Shown here one piece after another: positions 41,253-50,586 of a stretch of 64,000 nt of DNA. This DNA comes from JADHMP01 sp964386915 (GTDB lineage: Bacteria > Bacteroidota > Bacteroidia > Flavobacteriales > Flavobacteriaceae). The stretch lies in the NCBI GenBank assembly GCA_964386915.1, contig CAYLUQ010000001.1:62001-126000 (forward strand). Reading direction: 5' to 3'. Position 1 is the first letter of the stretch, and each line of letters starts with the position of its first letter. The notes under the pieces were generated by a model. It was not told the origin of the DNA. It did not search any database and was given only the letters and a program-made list of their open reading frames with translations. A program made the translations under genes and the position numbers.

Positions 41253-42407
41253 CTATTTTGCGATTACTTCTATTGTTTCTTTTACTTGTTCTGCCATTTT
41301 TCGAGCCACTTCTACTGATTCGTTCACAATGGTAACATGTCCCATTTTTCTAAATGGGCGCGTTTGCTTTTTACCATAAAGATGAGGGCTTACGCCTTCA
41401 ATAGCAAGAATTTGATCCATATTTTTGTAGATCACATTTCCTTCATGCCCTTCTTTTCCTACCAAATTGACCATAACAGCAGCGGCTTTGTTTCGCGTTG
41501 CCCCTAGTGGTAAATCTAAAAGGGCTCTAATGTGTTGCTCAAATTGTGAGGTAAAAGCTGCTTCTATGGAATAGTGCCCACTATTGTGCGGGCGAGGTGC
41601 AACTTCATTCACCAAAAGCTCACCTTCTGGCGTTAAAAAAAGTTCAACCGCTAACAAGCCTACGTGTTGAAAAGCTTTAGAAACCTTGAGGGCTAGCGCT
41701 TCAGCAGCTTGTGCTGTTTCTTTGGCTATACGGGCAGGAGAAAGCACATATTCTACTTGATTGGCTTCGGGATGAAATTCCATTTCAACCGGGGGGTAGT
41801 GTGCCACTGCGCCCGATGGATTGCGACAAACAATAACACTGAGTTCTTGGACAATTACAATTTTTTCTTCGGCCAGACAAGCGCCTTCAGGAAGTTCTTC
41901 AACTGCTTGGTTGGAACGTATAACCTTGACCCCATAGCCGTCATAACCCAATGTGGCGGCTTTCCAAATGAATGGAAATGAAACCGTTCCTCGAGCAATG
42001 GCATTTTTAAGTTCTGCCAAAGAAGAAAAGGTGTCAAAAGGGGCTGTAGGAATTTGATGCTGTTTGTAAAATTGCTTTTGGGTGCCTTTATTTTGAATGG
42101 TGCTTAGCACATGACTTTGAGGAAAAACCTGAACCCCTTTTTTTTCTAGGGCGCGCAGGGCATCAACATTAACATTTTCTATTTCAAAAGTGAGGCAGTC
42201 TACAGCTTCTCCAAAGGCATAAACGGTGTCAAAATCCATCAAGTCGCCTTCAACAAATTGATGTGCTTTTTGTTTTGCTGGGGCATCGGGAGAGGGGTCT
42301 AAAACTGCAGTAGTAAGATCCCATCTAGAGGTAACATCGAGAAGCATTTTACCTAATTGCCCTCCGCCTAAAATACCAATTGTCTTGGTTGTGGAAAAAA
42401 AAGCCAT
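41253..42407 (-). CDS. purK: 5-(carboxyamino)imidazole ribonucleotide synthase
   Basis: This ATP-grasp enzyme of about 384 residues makes N5-CAIR from AIR, bicarbonate and ATP. KTIGILGGGQLGKMLLDV (about residues 7-24) starts the biotin-carboxylase-like N-domain, WKAATLGYDGYGVKVI is the ATP-binding loop, and LLVNEVAPRPHNSGHYSIEA (about 263-282) the metal/ATP site. The ATG at 42407 is used; the frame opens 15 bases earlier at a TTG, overlapping the -7 promoter box. It is first in a minus-strand operon with purE. Confidence 0.95.
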   Translation of the reverse strand: MAFFSTTKTIGILGGGQLGKMLLDVTSRWDLTTAVLDPSPDAPAKQKAHQFVEGDLMDFDTVYAFGEAVDCLTFEIENVNVDALRALEKKGVQVFPQSHVLSTIQNKGTQKQFYKQHQIPTAPFDTFSSLAELKNAIARGTVSFPFIWKAATLGYDGYGVKVIRSNQAVEELPEGACLAEEKIVIVQELSVIVCRNPSGAVAHYPPVEMEFHPEANQVEYVLSPARIAKETAQAAEALALKVSKAFQHVGLLAVELFLTPEGELLVNEVAPRPHNSGHYSIEAAFTSQFEQHIRALLDLPLGATRNKAAAVMVNLVGKEGHEGNVIYKNMDQILAIEGVSPHLYGKKQTRPFRKMGHVTIVNESVEVARKMAEQVKETIEVIAK

Positions 42408-42419
42408 GATTTCTTTTTG

Positions 42420-42427
42420 CAAAAATA
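42420..42427 (-). promoter_or_regulatory. Putative -7 promoter box for purK-purE
   Basis: The minus strand reads TATTTTTG, fitting TAnnTTTG, with its last base 12 bases before the purK ATG. No -33 TTG is at the expected distance. Confidence 0.35.
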
Positions 42428-42469
42428 CACATAAGTTTTTGGGAAAGGAAAAATGCGATGCAAATTGGG

Positions 42470-42477
42470 TATCTTTG
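42470..42477 (+). promoter_or_regulatory. Putative -7 promoter box for adk-obg
   Basis: TATCTTTG matches TAnnTTTG and ends 20 bases before the adk ATG. It faces away from the purK promoter in the same 90-base intergenic region. Confidence 0.42.
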
Positions 42478-42497
42478 TTGCCTAAAGAAAATACTTC

Positions 42498-43070
42498 ATG
42501 TTAAACATTGTCCTTTTTGGAAAACCCGGTGCTGGTAAAGGAACGCAAGCAGCATTTTTAAAATCTAAGTATCATTTGGTGCATTTATCCACTGGAGATT
42601 TATTTCGAAAAAATATTCAAGAAAAAACCGAATTGGGGCTTTTGGCCAAAAGCTATATGGATCAGGGAGATTTAGTCCCAGATCAAGTAACCATTGATAT
42701 GCTGGAAGAAGCGGTTAAAGAATATCCTAAAGCCAAAGGATTTATTTTTGATGGTTTTCCACGCACCCAAGCACAGGCAGCAGCATTAGACGCCTATTTA
42801 GATGATAAGAATATGGCCATTAGGGCTACCATAGCGCTAGAAGCAGAAGATGACTTGCTCATTGAGCGTTTGCTAGAACGGGGTAAAACCTCAGGTAGAA
42901 CAGATGATCAAGACGTTGAAAAAATTCGAAATCGTTTTGAAGAATATGAGCGCAAAACAGCCCCTGTAAGAAACTATTATGAGGCACAACAAAAATTTCA
43001 TTCGATCAACGGAATAGGCTCCATTTCTGAAATCACGGACCGATTGAGTGCCTTGATTGAAAGTTTATGA
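42498..43070 (+). CDS. adk: Adenylate kinase
   Basis: This 190-residue short-form kinase interconverts ATP, ADP and AMP. P-loop FGKPGAGKGTQAAFLKSKY (residues 7-25), AMP site HLSTGDLFRKNI, GFIFDGFPRTQAQA (about 81-94) and RTDDQDVEKIRNRFEEY in the lid region are all present. There is no zinc-binding insertion in the lid, as is usual for the 190-residue form. It overlaps the obg start by four bases. Confidence 0.97.
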   Translation: MLNIVLFGKPGAGKGTQAAFLKSKYHLVHLSTGDLFRKNIQEKTELGLLAKSYMDQGDLVPDQVTIDMLEEAVKEYPKAKGFIFDGFPRTQAQAAALDAYLDDKNMAIRATIALEAEDDLLIERLLERGKTSGRTDDQDVEKIRNRFEEYERKTAPVRNYYEAQQKFHSINGIGSISEITDRLSALIESL

Positions 43071-44077
43071 CCGAAGGCAATTTTGTTGACTATGTAAAGC
43101 TCTCTGTCAGATCTGGCAATGGAGGCAAAGGATCAGCACATCTTCACCGCGAAAAATATGTTGCCAAAGGGGGTCCCGATGGGGGCGACGGCGGCAGAGG
43201 CGGACACGTAGTGGTAAAAGCCAATCCCAATTTATGGACTCTCTATAGCTTTAAATTTAAAAAACACTTTCATGCCGGACATGGCGGAGATGGAAGCAAA
43301 AACAGAAGCAGTGGTGTTCAGGGTGAAGATACGCTAATTGAGGTGCCCCTAGGAACAGTGGTGCGCAACACCCAAACCCAAGAAGTTTTATTTGAAATCA
43401 CAGCCGAAAACGAAACACAAATTTTACTTGAAGGTGGATTGGGTGGTCGTGGCAACTGGCATTTTAAATCCGCTACTAATCAAACACCTCGCTATGCCCA
43501 GCCGGGTATTGAAGGGCGCGAGCTAGACATTACCTTAGAGTTGAAAGTGCTTGCCGATGTGGGCTTGGTTGGCTTTCCCAATGCAGGAAAATCAACTTTA
43601 CTTTCTGTGCTAACGGCTGCTAAACCCAAAATTGCAGACTATGAATTCACTACCCTAAAACCCAATTTAGGCATAGTAGAATATCGTGATTTTAGAACTT
43701 TTGTGATGGCAGATATCCCCGGAATTATAGAAGGAGCCGCAGAGGGTAAAGGTTTAGGTCATTATTTTTTGCGTCATATTGAACGCAATGCCGTTTTGCT
43801 TTTTATGATTCCCGCCGATACACCCTCTGTGGCGGATGATTTTAAAATTTTACAAAACGAATTAAAAAAATACAACCCCGAAATGTTAGATAAGGCCTAC
43901 GCCGTTGCCCTAACCAAGGCCGATCTACTTGATGATGAATTACGGCAAGCCTATCAAGAAGAACTAGATGAAACCTTTGGCGATATCCCCCATTTTATGA
44001 TTTCTAGTGTATCTGAATATAATCTAACGCGTCTTAAAGAAGGGCTTTGGGCCTTGTTGAATGCTGATGAACTATAA
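43067..44077 (+). CDS. obg: GTPase Obg
   Basis: This 336-residue ribosome-associated GTPase has the glycine-rich Obg fold (FVDYVKLSVRSGNGGKGSAH through GGDGGRGGHVVV, residues 5-50). The G domain follows: G1 GFPNAGKSTLLS (about 167-178), G2 YEFTTLKPNLG, G3 DIPGIIEGAAEGKGLGHYFLRH and G4 TKAD. It acts in 50S maturation and stringent control. There is no C-terminal OCT extension. It overlaps adk by four bases and the next gene by a few. Confidence 0.96.
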   Translation: MTEGNFVDYVKLSVRSGNGGKGSAHLHREKYVAKGGPDGGDGGRGGHVVVKANPNLWTLYSFKFKKHFHAGHGGDGSKNRSSGVQGEDTLIEVPLGTVVRNTQTQEVLFEITAENETQILLEGGLGGRGNWHFKSATNQTPRYAQPGIEGRELDITLELKVLADVGLVGFPNAGKSTLLSVLTAAKPKIADYEFTTLKPNLGIVEYRDFRTFVMADIPGIIEGAAEGKGLGHYFLRHIERNAVLLFMIPADTPSVADDFKILQNELKKYNPEMLDKAYAVALTKADLLDDELRQAYQEELDETFGDIPHFMISSVSEYNLTRLKEGLWALLNADEL

Positions 44078-44960
44078 ATCTGTTTTATTTTTTTTAGGCA
44101 TCCTCCAAGGGCTTGTGGCGCAAGACCCTGCTCCACCTGCTATCTATGACTTTGAGAAAGATGAGGTCTATCTAACTACACGACAAATGTGGATGGATCA
44201 ACTGGAAGAAAAGCTCACCGTAGCAGGTCTTGACAGTCTCACCGCATGGGCTTCTCTACATAAAGATTGGGAAACGGTGTTGGACTATGCCCCTCAAGCT
44301 TTTACCCGCTCTCCAACCGCTCAACGATTCTATCAATGGGGAGGAGCTGCTGGATTTCAATCATTGGCAGTAGCTCGAATTTTTGCATTGCCCTATGTAG
44401 AAAAAATGAAAGAGGGATTTAAAAAAGCATATGCGCTAGACCCTCAAAATAAATTTATTTTAACTGCATTGATTGAAACCTACTCTGTGTTGCCCGGTTT
44501 GATAGGAGGTAATATTACATATGCCCAAGAAAAAGCTGCCGAATTGGCCGCAATTGACCCAATTGAAGGGGCTTTTGCTAAAGGCTATATTGCTGAAGTT
44601 GAACAACAAAAAAGTATGGCTAAACTACATTATCAAAAAGCCTTTGACTTGTTTAAAGCACAAAATTCAACTCGTGAAATGTATCTGGAAAAAGCAAGAC
44701 GAGAATGGTTGTATGAAATGGGAAGTGTTGCGGCACGATTTGAAATGGAATATGAAGTAGGGAGCCAATTATTGCATCATTATTTAGCGCTCTATTCCAA
44801 AAAGGACACGGTGCCTTTGGCATGGGTATATTATCGTTTGGGGCAGTTATCCCTCCTTGAAGCTAATCCTCAAGAGGCTTTGGCCTATTTAGAAAAAGCT
44901 AAAAAACTCAATCCTAAATTGGAAGGATTGGCGGCAACCTTGAAAGAAGCGAAACCATGA
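44061..44960 (+). CDS. Exported TPR-like protein of unknown function
   Basis: This protein of 297-299 residues has a signal peptide (NYKSVLFFLGILQGLVAQ, residues 4-21) and helical repeats that look like tetratricopeptide repeats, clearest near the end (LAWVYYRLGQLSLLEANP, then EALAYLEKAKKLNPKLEG). PGLIGGNITYAQEKAAELAA resembles the insertion seen in TPR proteins with a GG turn. It overlaps obg at its start (ATG 44061 or 44067) and mpl at its end by four bases, so it is within an operon. Function is unknown. Confidence 0.8.
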   Translation: MLMNYKSVLFFLGILQGLVAQDPAPPAIYDFEKDEVYLTTRQMWMDQLEEKLTVAGLDSLTAWASLHKDWETVLDYAPQAFTRSPTAQRFYQWGGAAGFQSLAVARIFALPYVEKMKEGFKKAYALDPQNKFILTALIETYSVLPGLIGGNITYAQEKAAELAAIDPIEGAFAKGYIAEVEQQKSMAKLHYQKAFDLFKAQNSTREMYLEKARREWLYEMGSVAARFEMEYEVGSQLLHHYLALYSKKDTVPLAWVYYRLGQLSLLEANPQEALAYLEKAKKLNPKLEGLAATLKEAKP

Positions 44961-46321
44961 AACACATTCATTTTATTGCCATTGGAGGCAGTGCCATGCA
45001 TAGTTTAGCTTTAGAATTACAAGCTCTAGGCTATACAGTCACCGGAAGTGATGATGCTATTTTTGAACCCTCTCGTTCCAAATTGGAAGCAGCGGGTTTA
45101 CTCCCCCCAACATTGGGGTGGTTTCCTGAAAAATTGAAGACCTCTGTAGATCGTGTTATATTAGGTATGCACGCTCGAGTTGATAATCCGGAATTACTTG
45201 CCGCACAGAAGATGGGCTTAACCATTCAATCTTATCCAGAATTTTTAGCAGAATGTTTACAAGATAAAACAAGGGTTGTCATTGCCGGAAGTCATGGAAA
45301 AACCACAATCACTTCCATGATTTTACATGTTTTAAACTATCATGAGCAAACCGTAGATTATATGGTTGGAGCACCCGTAAAAGGGCTCTCCAAAACACTT
45401 TCACTCACTGCAGACAATTCTTTTGCCCTGCTAGAAGGAGATGAATATTTATCTTCAGCCATAGACCGTCGCTCAAAATTTTTATGGTATCAACCTCAAA
45501 TTGCTATCATCACAGGCATTGCATGGGATCACGTGAATGTTTTTACCACTTTTGAAGACTATGTTAAAACCTTTGAAGCTTTTGTGTTATCCCTTTCGGA
45601 AGGGGGTGTGCTTCTCTATAATGAAACCGATGAGGTTTTAAAAAACTTGGTGGAAAACACAACCCATCCCATTAAAAAAATTCCCTATCAATTGCCGGAA
45701 TACAGCATTGAAAAGGGCCAAACCTATTGGACAACACCTGAAGGGAAATTGCCTTTGCCTTTTTTTGGAGAACATAATTTATTAAATGCCAATGGGGCGC
45801 GTTGGGTATTGCAACTTATGGGAGTAGACCAAACCGATTTTTATGAGGCCATTTCTAGTTTCAAAGGGGCAGCAAAACGATTAGAGCTATTAGCCAAAGG
45901 ACCAACGGCTTATTTATACAAAGATTTTGCCCATGCACCTAGCAAGGTCAAAGCTTCTGTAGAAGCCGTTCAAAAGCAATTTCAACAGCACCGTATTATA
46001 GCCTGTTTTGAATTGCACACCTATAGCAGTACAGACCCTACATTTTTAAATCAATACCAATCGGCCTTTAGCAATATTGATATAGCAGCTGTGTTTTTTG
46101 ATCCGGAGGCACTCAAAATTAAAAATCGTCCCTTGTTGGAAATAGCCGAAATTAAAAAAGCCTTTGGTCGAGAGGATTTAGTGGTTTTGGATACTCCTTT
46201 GGAATTGGAAGCCTTTTTAGACCAACAAGATTTTTCCAATACCCTTCTGTTGATGATGAGTTCAGGGAATTTTGGTGGTTTGGAATGGCGTCTTTTAGAA
46301 GAAAAAATAAGCCGTTCTTAG
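44957..46321 (+). CDS. mpl: UDP-N-acetylmuramate:L-Ala-gamma-D-Glu-meso-DAP ligase
   Basis: This 454-residue Mur-ligase recycles cell-wall tripeptide by joining it to UDP-MurNAc. MKHIHFIAIGGSAMHSLALEL is the UDP-MurNAc-binding domain start, the P-loop is IAGSHGKTTITSMIL (about residues 110-124), and ALLEGDEYLSSAIDRRSKFLWY (about 157-178) and DFAHAPSKVKASVEAV are the central and C-terminal motifs. The gene implies meso-DAP peptidoglycan, in line with the DNPR motif of MurE in this window. Its start overlaps the preceding gene by four bases. Confidence 0.93.
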   Translation: MKHIHFIAIGGSAMHSLALELQALGYTVTGSDDAIFEPSRSKLEAAGLLPPTLGWFPEKLKTSVDRVILGMHARVDNPELLAAQKMGLTIQSYPEFLAECLQDKTRVVIAGSHGKTTITSMILHVLNYHEQTVDYMVGAPVKGLSKTLSLTADNSFALLEGDEYLSSAIDRRSKFLWYQPQIAIITGIAWDHVNVFTTFEDYVKTFEAFVLSLSEGGVLLYNETDEVLKNLVENTTHPIKKIPYQLPEYSIEKGQTYWTTPEGKLPLPFFGEHNLLNANGARWVLQLMGVDQTDFYEAISSFKGAAKRLELLAKGPTAYLYKDFAHAPSKVKASVEAVQKQFQQHRIIACFELHTYSSTDPTFLNQYQSAFSNIDIAAVFFDPEALKIKNRPLLEIAEIKKAFGREDLVVLDTPLELEAFLDQQDFSNTLLLMMSSGNFGGLEWRLLEEKISRS

Positions 46322-46384
46322 CTCTTTTTTATATCTTTAAGAAGGTCAAAATAAATATAAGCCCTCTAAAATCCATACCGTTTT

Positions 46385-47083
46385 ATGGAAGGAAGTCCCC
46401 AAAAATTACCCATCAAAGCATGGGATGTTAAAGATCGTCCTAGAGAAAAACTATTAAACTCCGGAGAAAATACGCTAAGCAATGCTGAGCTATTGGCCAT
46501 ATTGATTGGTAGCGGCAGTGCAAAAGAATCTGCGGTGCGTTTAATGCAACGCTTGCTCGTGTCTCACCATAACAAATTGCTACACGTGCAACAATTGTCC
46601 ATAGAACAAATGATGACCTTAAAGGGCATAGGCAAGGTGAAAGCCATCAAAATTAAGGCAGCACTGGCGCTAGGGCAACGACTCTCTTTAGAAAAAGTGC
46701 CCGAAAAACTTGCCATGACCAATAGCCAGGCGGTTCATCAGGTTATAAAGCCTATGTTGGCACATTTAAAACATGAAGAATTTTGGGTGCTCTATCTCAA
46801 TCAAGCCCATCGATTGGTCGAGCAACAGTGTTTGAGTAAGGGAGGCATTACACAGACCTCTGTTGACCTAAGGTTGGCCCTAAAAAGAGCCCTTGAATTA
46901 GGAGCTACGGCAATGATTTTAGCCCACAACCATCCCTCTGGCAATTTAACACCAAGTGCAGCCGATAAATCCTTAACCCGAAAATTTAAACATGCAGCCA
47001 CCACGCTAGACCTAAGGGTGATTGATCATCTTATTGTGGCAGCCCAAGGTTATTTGAGCTTTGCTGATGAAGGATTGCTATAG
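46385..47083 (+). CDS. radC: RadC-family JAB domain protein
   Basis: This 232-residue protein has an N-terminal helix-hairpin-helix part (MMTLKGIGKVKAIKIKAALALGQR, about 67-90) and a JAMM metalloprotease-like domain with the EFWVLYLNQAHR start and the metal site AHNHPSGNLTPSAADKSLTR (about 177-196; HxH...D). RadC proteins were long linked to DNA repair, but evidence is weak; more recent views favour a nuclease or peptidase role. Length is normal. Confidence 0.93.
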   Translation: MEGSPQKLPIKAWDVKDRPREKLLNSGENTLSNAELLAILIGSGSAKESAVRLMQRLLVSHHNKLLHVQQLSIEQMMTLKGIGKVKAIKIKAALALGQRLSLEKVPEKLAMTNSQAVHQVIKPMLAHLKHEEFWVLYLNQAHRLVEQQCLSKGGITQTSVDLRLALKRALELGATAMILAHNHPSGNLTPSAADKSLTRKFKHAATTLDLRVIDHLIVAAQGYLSFADEGLL

Positions 47084-47142
47084 TCATACAATCCAAGTCT
47101 AGAAAAATTGGACGTTGTTGTGTAAGGCTTTATCTTAGAGCG

Positions 47143-47853
47143 ATGATTGAAAAAGCACGTATTACTGATATTTTTTTTGATTTGGATCACACCCTTTGGG
47201 ATTTTGAAAAAAATTCAGCCTTAACCTTTCAGAAAATTTTTAAAGAGTTAAATCTTTCTCTTGACCTCAGCCTTTTTCTCAAACACTATGTGCCCATTAA
47301 TCACGCTCAATGGAAACGCTATCGCAACAATGAAATCTCCCAAGAAACGCTCCGGCATGAAAGATTAGCCCTCACCTTTGAGGCTTGTGCAATAGAATTA
47401 AACCGGGAAGCTCTTGCCGCTATTTCACATTTGTACATTGAATATTTAAGCACTTTTCCTCATTTGTTTGAAGATGCTTTGTTGTTGTTAAAAACGCTAA
47501 AAGAAAAATATACGCTCCATATTATTACCAATGGTTTTGAATCTATTCAGCATAAAAAAATAGAACGGTCGGGATTGACTCCCTATTTTGAAAAGGTGTT
47601 TACAGCTGATAAAATTGGTCAGAAGAAACCCCATCCTCTCATTTTTGAAACGGCTTTGAAAGATACCCAAACACAAGCCAAAAACGCTTTGATGATTGGC
47701 GATAGTTGGGAGGCCGATATTGATACCCCTTTAAAAATGGGATTCCAAGCCATCCATTTTAATTCGCATCAAGAAGCTGCTCACAATCAATGTTGGCAGG
47801 TGAAGAGCTTAAAGGAAATTCTCACTCACTTTATGGAGAAGCAAGCCGATTAG
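47143..47853 (+). CDS. YjjG-family noncanonical pyrimidine nucleotidase (HAD)
   Basis: This 236-residue HAD phosphatase with a helical cap has DIFFDLDHTLWDFEKNSAL (about residues 9-27, nucleophile Asp), LHIITNGFESIQHKKIERSG (motif II) and GQKKPHPLIF with MIGDSWEADIDTPLKMGF (motifs III-IV). The DxxHTLWDFE wording is typical of the YjjG group, which dephosphorylates unusual pyrimidine nucleotides to protect against mutagenic bases. It is followed 37 bases later by a MazG-like gene that also cleans nucleotide pools. Confidence 0.88.
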   Translation: MIEKARITDIFFDLDHTLWDFEKNSALTFQKIFKELNLSLDLSLFLKHYVPINHAQWKRYRNNEISQETLRHERLALTFEACAIELNREALAAISHLYIEYLSTFPHLFEDALLLLKTLKEKYTLHIITNGFESIQHKKIERSGLTPYFEKVFTADKIGQKKPHPLIFETALKDTQTQAKNALMIGDSWEADIDTPLKMGFQAIHFNSHQEAAHNQCWQVKSLKEILTHFMEKQAD

Positions 47854-47890
47854 CCCCGTTCATTAATCTTTTTTATGGTATTTTTGGCGC

Positions 47891-48220
47891 ATGGATATTA
47901 AAAATGCTCAAAAGGCTGTAGATCGATGGATTCAAGAACACGGGGTTCGCTATTTTAACGAACTCACCAATATGGCACAACTCACCGAAGAAGTGGGTGA
48001 AGTGGCTCGAATCATTGCAAGACGCTATGGAGAGCAATCTGAAAAAGAAAGTGATGTCCAAAAAGATTTAGGAGAAGAACTGGCCGATGTTTTGTTTGTG
48101 GTGTTTTGTTTAGCCAATCAAACCGGAATAAATTTAGAGGAGGCATTTGAAAAAAAAATGGCTCTTAAGTCTAAAAGAGACCACGATAGACACCATAGCA
48201 ATCCAAAATTAAAATCTTAA
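47891..48220 (+). CDS. MazG-like nucleotide pyrophosphohydrolase
   Basis: This 109-residue all-alpha NTP pyrophosphohydrolase has metal-binding motifs LTEEVGEVARIIARRYGEQ (about residues 33-51; ExxE) and LGEELADVLFVVFCLANQTG (about 62-81; ExxD). It hydrolyses nucleoside triphosphates to monophosphates and diphosphate. The tail (ALKSKRDHDRHHSN) is rich in His and basic residues. Its neighbours are the YjjG-type nucleotidase and aroA, which starts six bases later. Confidence 0.87.
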   Translation: MDIKNAQKAVDRWIQEHGVRYFNELTNMAQLTEEVGEVARIIARRYGEQSEKESDVQKDLGEELADVLFVVFCLANQTGINLEEAFEKKMALKSKRDHDRHHSNPKLKS

Positions 48221-48226
48221 CGGGCC

Positions 48227-49444
48227 ATGGAGCTACAGCTTTCACACCCTTCAGGTTTTTGTGAAGGGAACTTGCAAATAACCGGATCAAAAAGCGAAAC
48301 CAACCGCTTGTTGTTGTTGCAAGCCCTTTATCCAAATATTGAAATTGTGAACGGTTCAGCTTCTGATGATAGTGTGGCTATGACAAAAGCATTACAGCGT
48401 GCTACCAATACGGTCGATATTCATCACGCAGGAACCGCCATGCGATTTTTAACCGCCTATTTTTCGATTCAAGAGGGGAAAACGGTAGAACTTACCGGTT
48501 CTTCAAGAATGCAAGAGCGGCCCATTTCCATTTTGGTAGAGGCCTTAAGAAGTTTAGGCGCCCAAATAGACTATGTTAAAAAGGAGGGCTACCCGCCCCT
48601 TCGCATTCAAGGCACCAAATTTAATCGCAACGAAGTGACTTTATCCGCCCAAGTGAGTAGTCAATATATCACAGCTCTAATGCTCATAGCCCCTCGTTTG
48701 CCAAAGGGTTTGTCCATTCATTTGGAAGGAAACATAACCTCATTGCCCTATTTAAAAATGACTCAGGCTTTGTTAAATGAGCTGGGAATTCAGGCTAGGT
48801 TTGAAGGACAAAGCATTCATGTGGCACCGGCAAACAAGGTAAATACTGCTGTTCAGGTTGTGGAATCAGATTGGAGCTCAGCCTCCTATTTTTTTAGCAT
48901 AGTTGCCCTTGCCAAACAGGCCAAGATTAGCTTGAGCGCCTATAAAAAAGAAAGCCTTCAAGGAGATTCAGGGCTAATGGCAATTTATGATCAGCTTGGG
49001 GTGGCCAGTCAAATTAAAGGCCAAACCTTGTGGTTGGAGAAAAAACCACTAACAACTGAAAAAGTTTTGGAGTTGGATCTAACCACCATGCCCGATATTG
49101 CACAGACAATTGCTGTAACCTGTTATGGATTAGGAATAGGATGTAATCTCTATGGTTTACATACGCTTAAGATAAAAGAAACGGATCGGTTGGAAGCGCT
49201 CCATACAGAATTAACCAAATTGGGTGCTGTTCTCAAGGTGACAGACAAGAGCTTGCACCTAGAGCCAGGACAGCATTTTAAAGTAGGCAAAAGCATAGCC
49301 ACCTATCATGATCATCGCATGGCTATGGCCTTTGCACCACTAGCACTAAAAGTGCCCCTCTCCATCCAAGATTCGGGAGTAGTATCCAAATCATTTCCTA
49401 CTTTTTGGAAAGATTTAAAGGCACTTCAATTTTTAGTGCGTTAA
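48227..49444 (+). CDS. aroA: 3-phosphoshikimate 1-carboxyvinyltransferase
   Basis: This 405-residue enzyme transfers enolpyruvate from phosphoenolpyruvate to shikimate 3-phosphate, the sixth step to chorismate. ITGSKSETNRLLLLQAL (about residues 19-35), HAGTAMRFLTAYFSIQEG (about 66-83), SSQYITALMLIAPRLP, TTMPDIAQT and the late YHDHRMAMAFAPLAL (about 364-378) are present. It is slightly shorter than most EPSP synthases (about 430), as in other Bacteroidota members. It is glyphosate-target family. Confidence 0.94.
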   Translation: MELQLSHPSGFCEGNLQITGSKSETNRLLLLQALYPNIEIVNGSASDDSVAMTKALQRATNTVDIHHAGTAMRFLTAYFSIQEGKTVELTGSSRMQERPISILVEALRSLGAQIDYVKKEGYPPLRIQGTKFNRNEVTLSAQVSSQYITALMLIAPRLPKGLSIHLEGNITSLPYLKMTQALLNELGIQARFEGQSIHVAPANKVNTAVQVVESDWSSASYFFSIVALAKQAKISLSAYKKESLQGDSGLMAIYDQLGVASQIKGQTLWLEKKPLTTEKVLELDLTTMPDIAQTIAVTCYGLGIGCNLYGLHTLKIKETDRLEALHTELTKLGAVLKVTDKSLHLEPGQHFKVGKSIATYHDHRMAMAFAPLALKVPLSIQDSGVVSKSFPTFWKDLKALQFLVR

Positions 49445-49459
49445 TATTTTCACTTTTAC

Positions 49460-49491
49460 TTGACATCCCCTAGTTGAGCAACTTATATTTG
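49460..49491 (+). promoter_or_regulatory. Full Bacteroidota-type promoter for queA
   Basis: TTG at 49460-49462 and TATATTTG at 49484-49491 are separated by 21 bases, matching TTG-N17-23-TAnnTTTG. The predicted start of transcription is about 10-13 bases before the queA ATG. This is the best promoter match in the window. Confidence 0.6.
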
Positions 49492-49508
49492 CAGCCTAAA
49501 ATATTTTT

Positions 49509-50558
49509 ATGAAACTTTCAGATTTTGATTTTAATCTTCCCAGCTCTCTATTAGCCCAACACCCTGCAACAGATCGTGATGAATCACGTTTAATGGTACT
49601 CAACCGTGCTGATGAAACTATTGAACACAAAACCTTTAAAGATGTTATTGACTATTTCGATGAGGGTGATGTCATGGTGCTTAACAATACCAAAGTATTC
49701 CCGGCTCGTCTTTTTGGTAACAAAGAAAAAACAGGAGCTCGAATTGAAGTGTTTTTGTTAAGAGAGCTCAATCAAGAGCAGCGCCTTTGGGATGTGCTAG
49801 TTGATCCGGCTAGAAAAATCAGAATTGGAAACAAGCTCTATTTTGGAGACGATGAAAGTTTGGTGGCAGAAGTGATAGATAACACTACCTCAAGAGGAAG
49901 AACTCTCCGGTTTTTGTTTGATGGTTCTTATGCTGAGTTTAGAACAAAACTCAAAGAATTAGGGCAAACACCCTTGCCAAAATATATTAAGCGTCCAGTA
50001 GAATCTCAAGACGAAGAGCGCTATCAAACCATTTATGCTAAACACGAGGGAGCTGTGGCTGCCCCAACTGCTGGATTGCATTTTTCAAAGCATTTGCTAA
50101 AGCGCATGGAAATTAAAGGAATTGACCTAGCCGAAATCACGTTGCATGTAGGTTTAGGCACTTTTAGTCCTGTGGAAGTTGAAGACCTTTCCAAGCATAA
50201 AATGGATTCGGAAGAATTGATTATTGATCAGATTGCAGTTGATAAGGTTAACCATGCCAAAAAAGCCAACAAACGCATTTGTGCTGTGGGTACAACCGTT
50301 ATGCGAGCTTTGGAAAGTTCTGTTTCTTCCGCTCAAATGCTCAATGAATATCAAGGCTGGACACATAAATTTATTTTTCCACCCTACGATTTTTCAATCG
50401 CCAATTGCATGATTACCAATTTCCACACCCCCAAGTCTACTTTGTTGATGATGGTGTCGGCTTTTGCAAATGAAAAATTCATCAAACACGCCTATCAAAC
50501 GGCTATTAAAGAAAAATATAATTTTTATAGCTATGGCGATGCCATGCTAATTTTATAA
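49509..50558 (+). CDS. queA: S-adenosylmethionine:tRNA ribosyltransferase-isomerase
   Basis: This 349-residue enzyme adds the ribosyl part of SAM to preQ1 in tRNA, forming epoxyqueuosine. Motifs are LSDFDFNLPSSLLAQHPATDRDESRLMVL (starting at residue 3), VMVLNNTKVFPARLFGNK, GAVAAPTAGLHFSKHLL (about 181-197), ITLHVGLGTFSPV (about 209-221) and the end YNFYSYGDAMLIL. Length and C-terminus are typical. Confidence 0.96.
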   Translation: MKLSDFDFNLPSSLLAQHPATDRDESRLMVLNRADETIEHKTFKDVIDYFDEGDVMVLNNTKVFPARLFGNKEKTGARIEVFLLRELNQEQRLWDVLVDPARKIRIGNKLYFGDDESLVAEVIDNTTSRGRTLRFLFDGSYAEFRTKLKELGQTPLPKYIKRPVESQDEERYQTIYAKHEGAVAAPTAGLHFSKHLLKRMEIKGIDLAEITLHVGLGTFSPVEVEDLSKHKMDSEELIIDQIAVDKVNHAKKANKRICAVGTTVMRALESSVSSAQMLNEYQGWTHKFIFPPYDFSIANCMITNFHTPKSTLLMMVSAFANEKFIKHAYQTAIKEKYNFYSYGDAMLIL

Positions 50559-50586
50559 TTCGATTTCGCAAAACAAAAAGGACAGT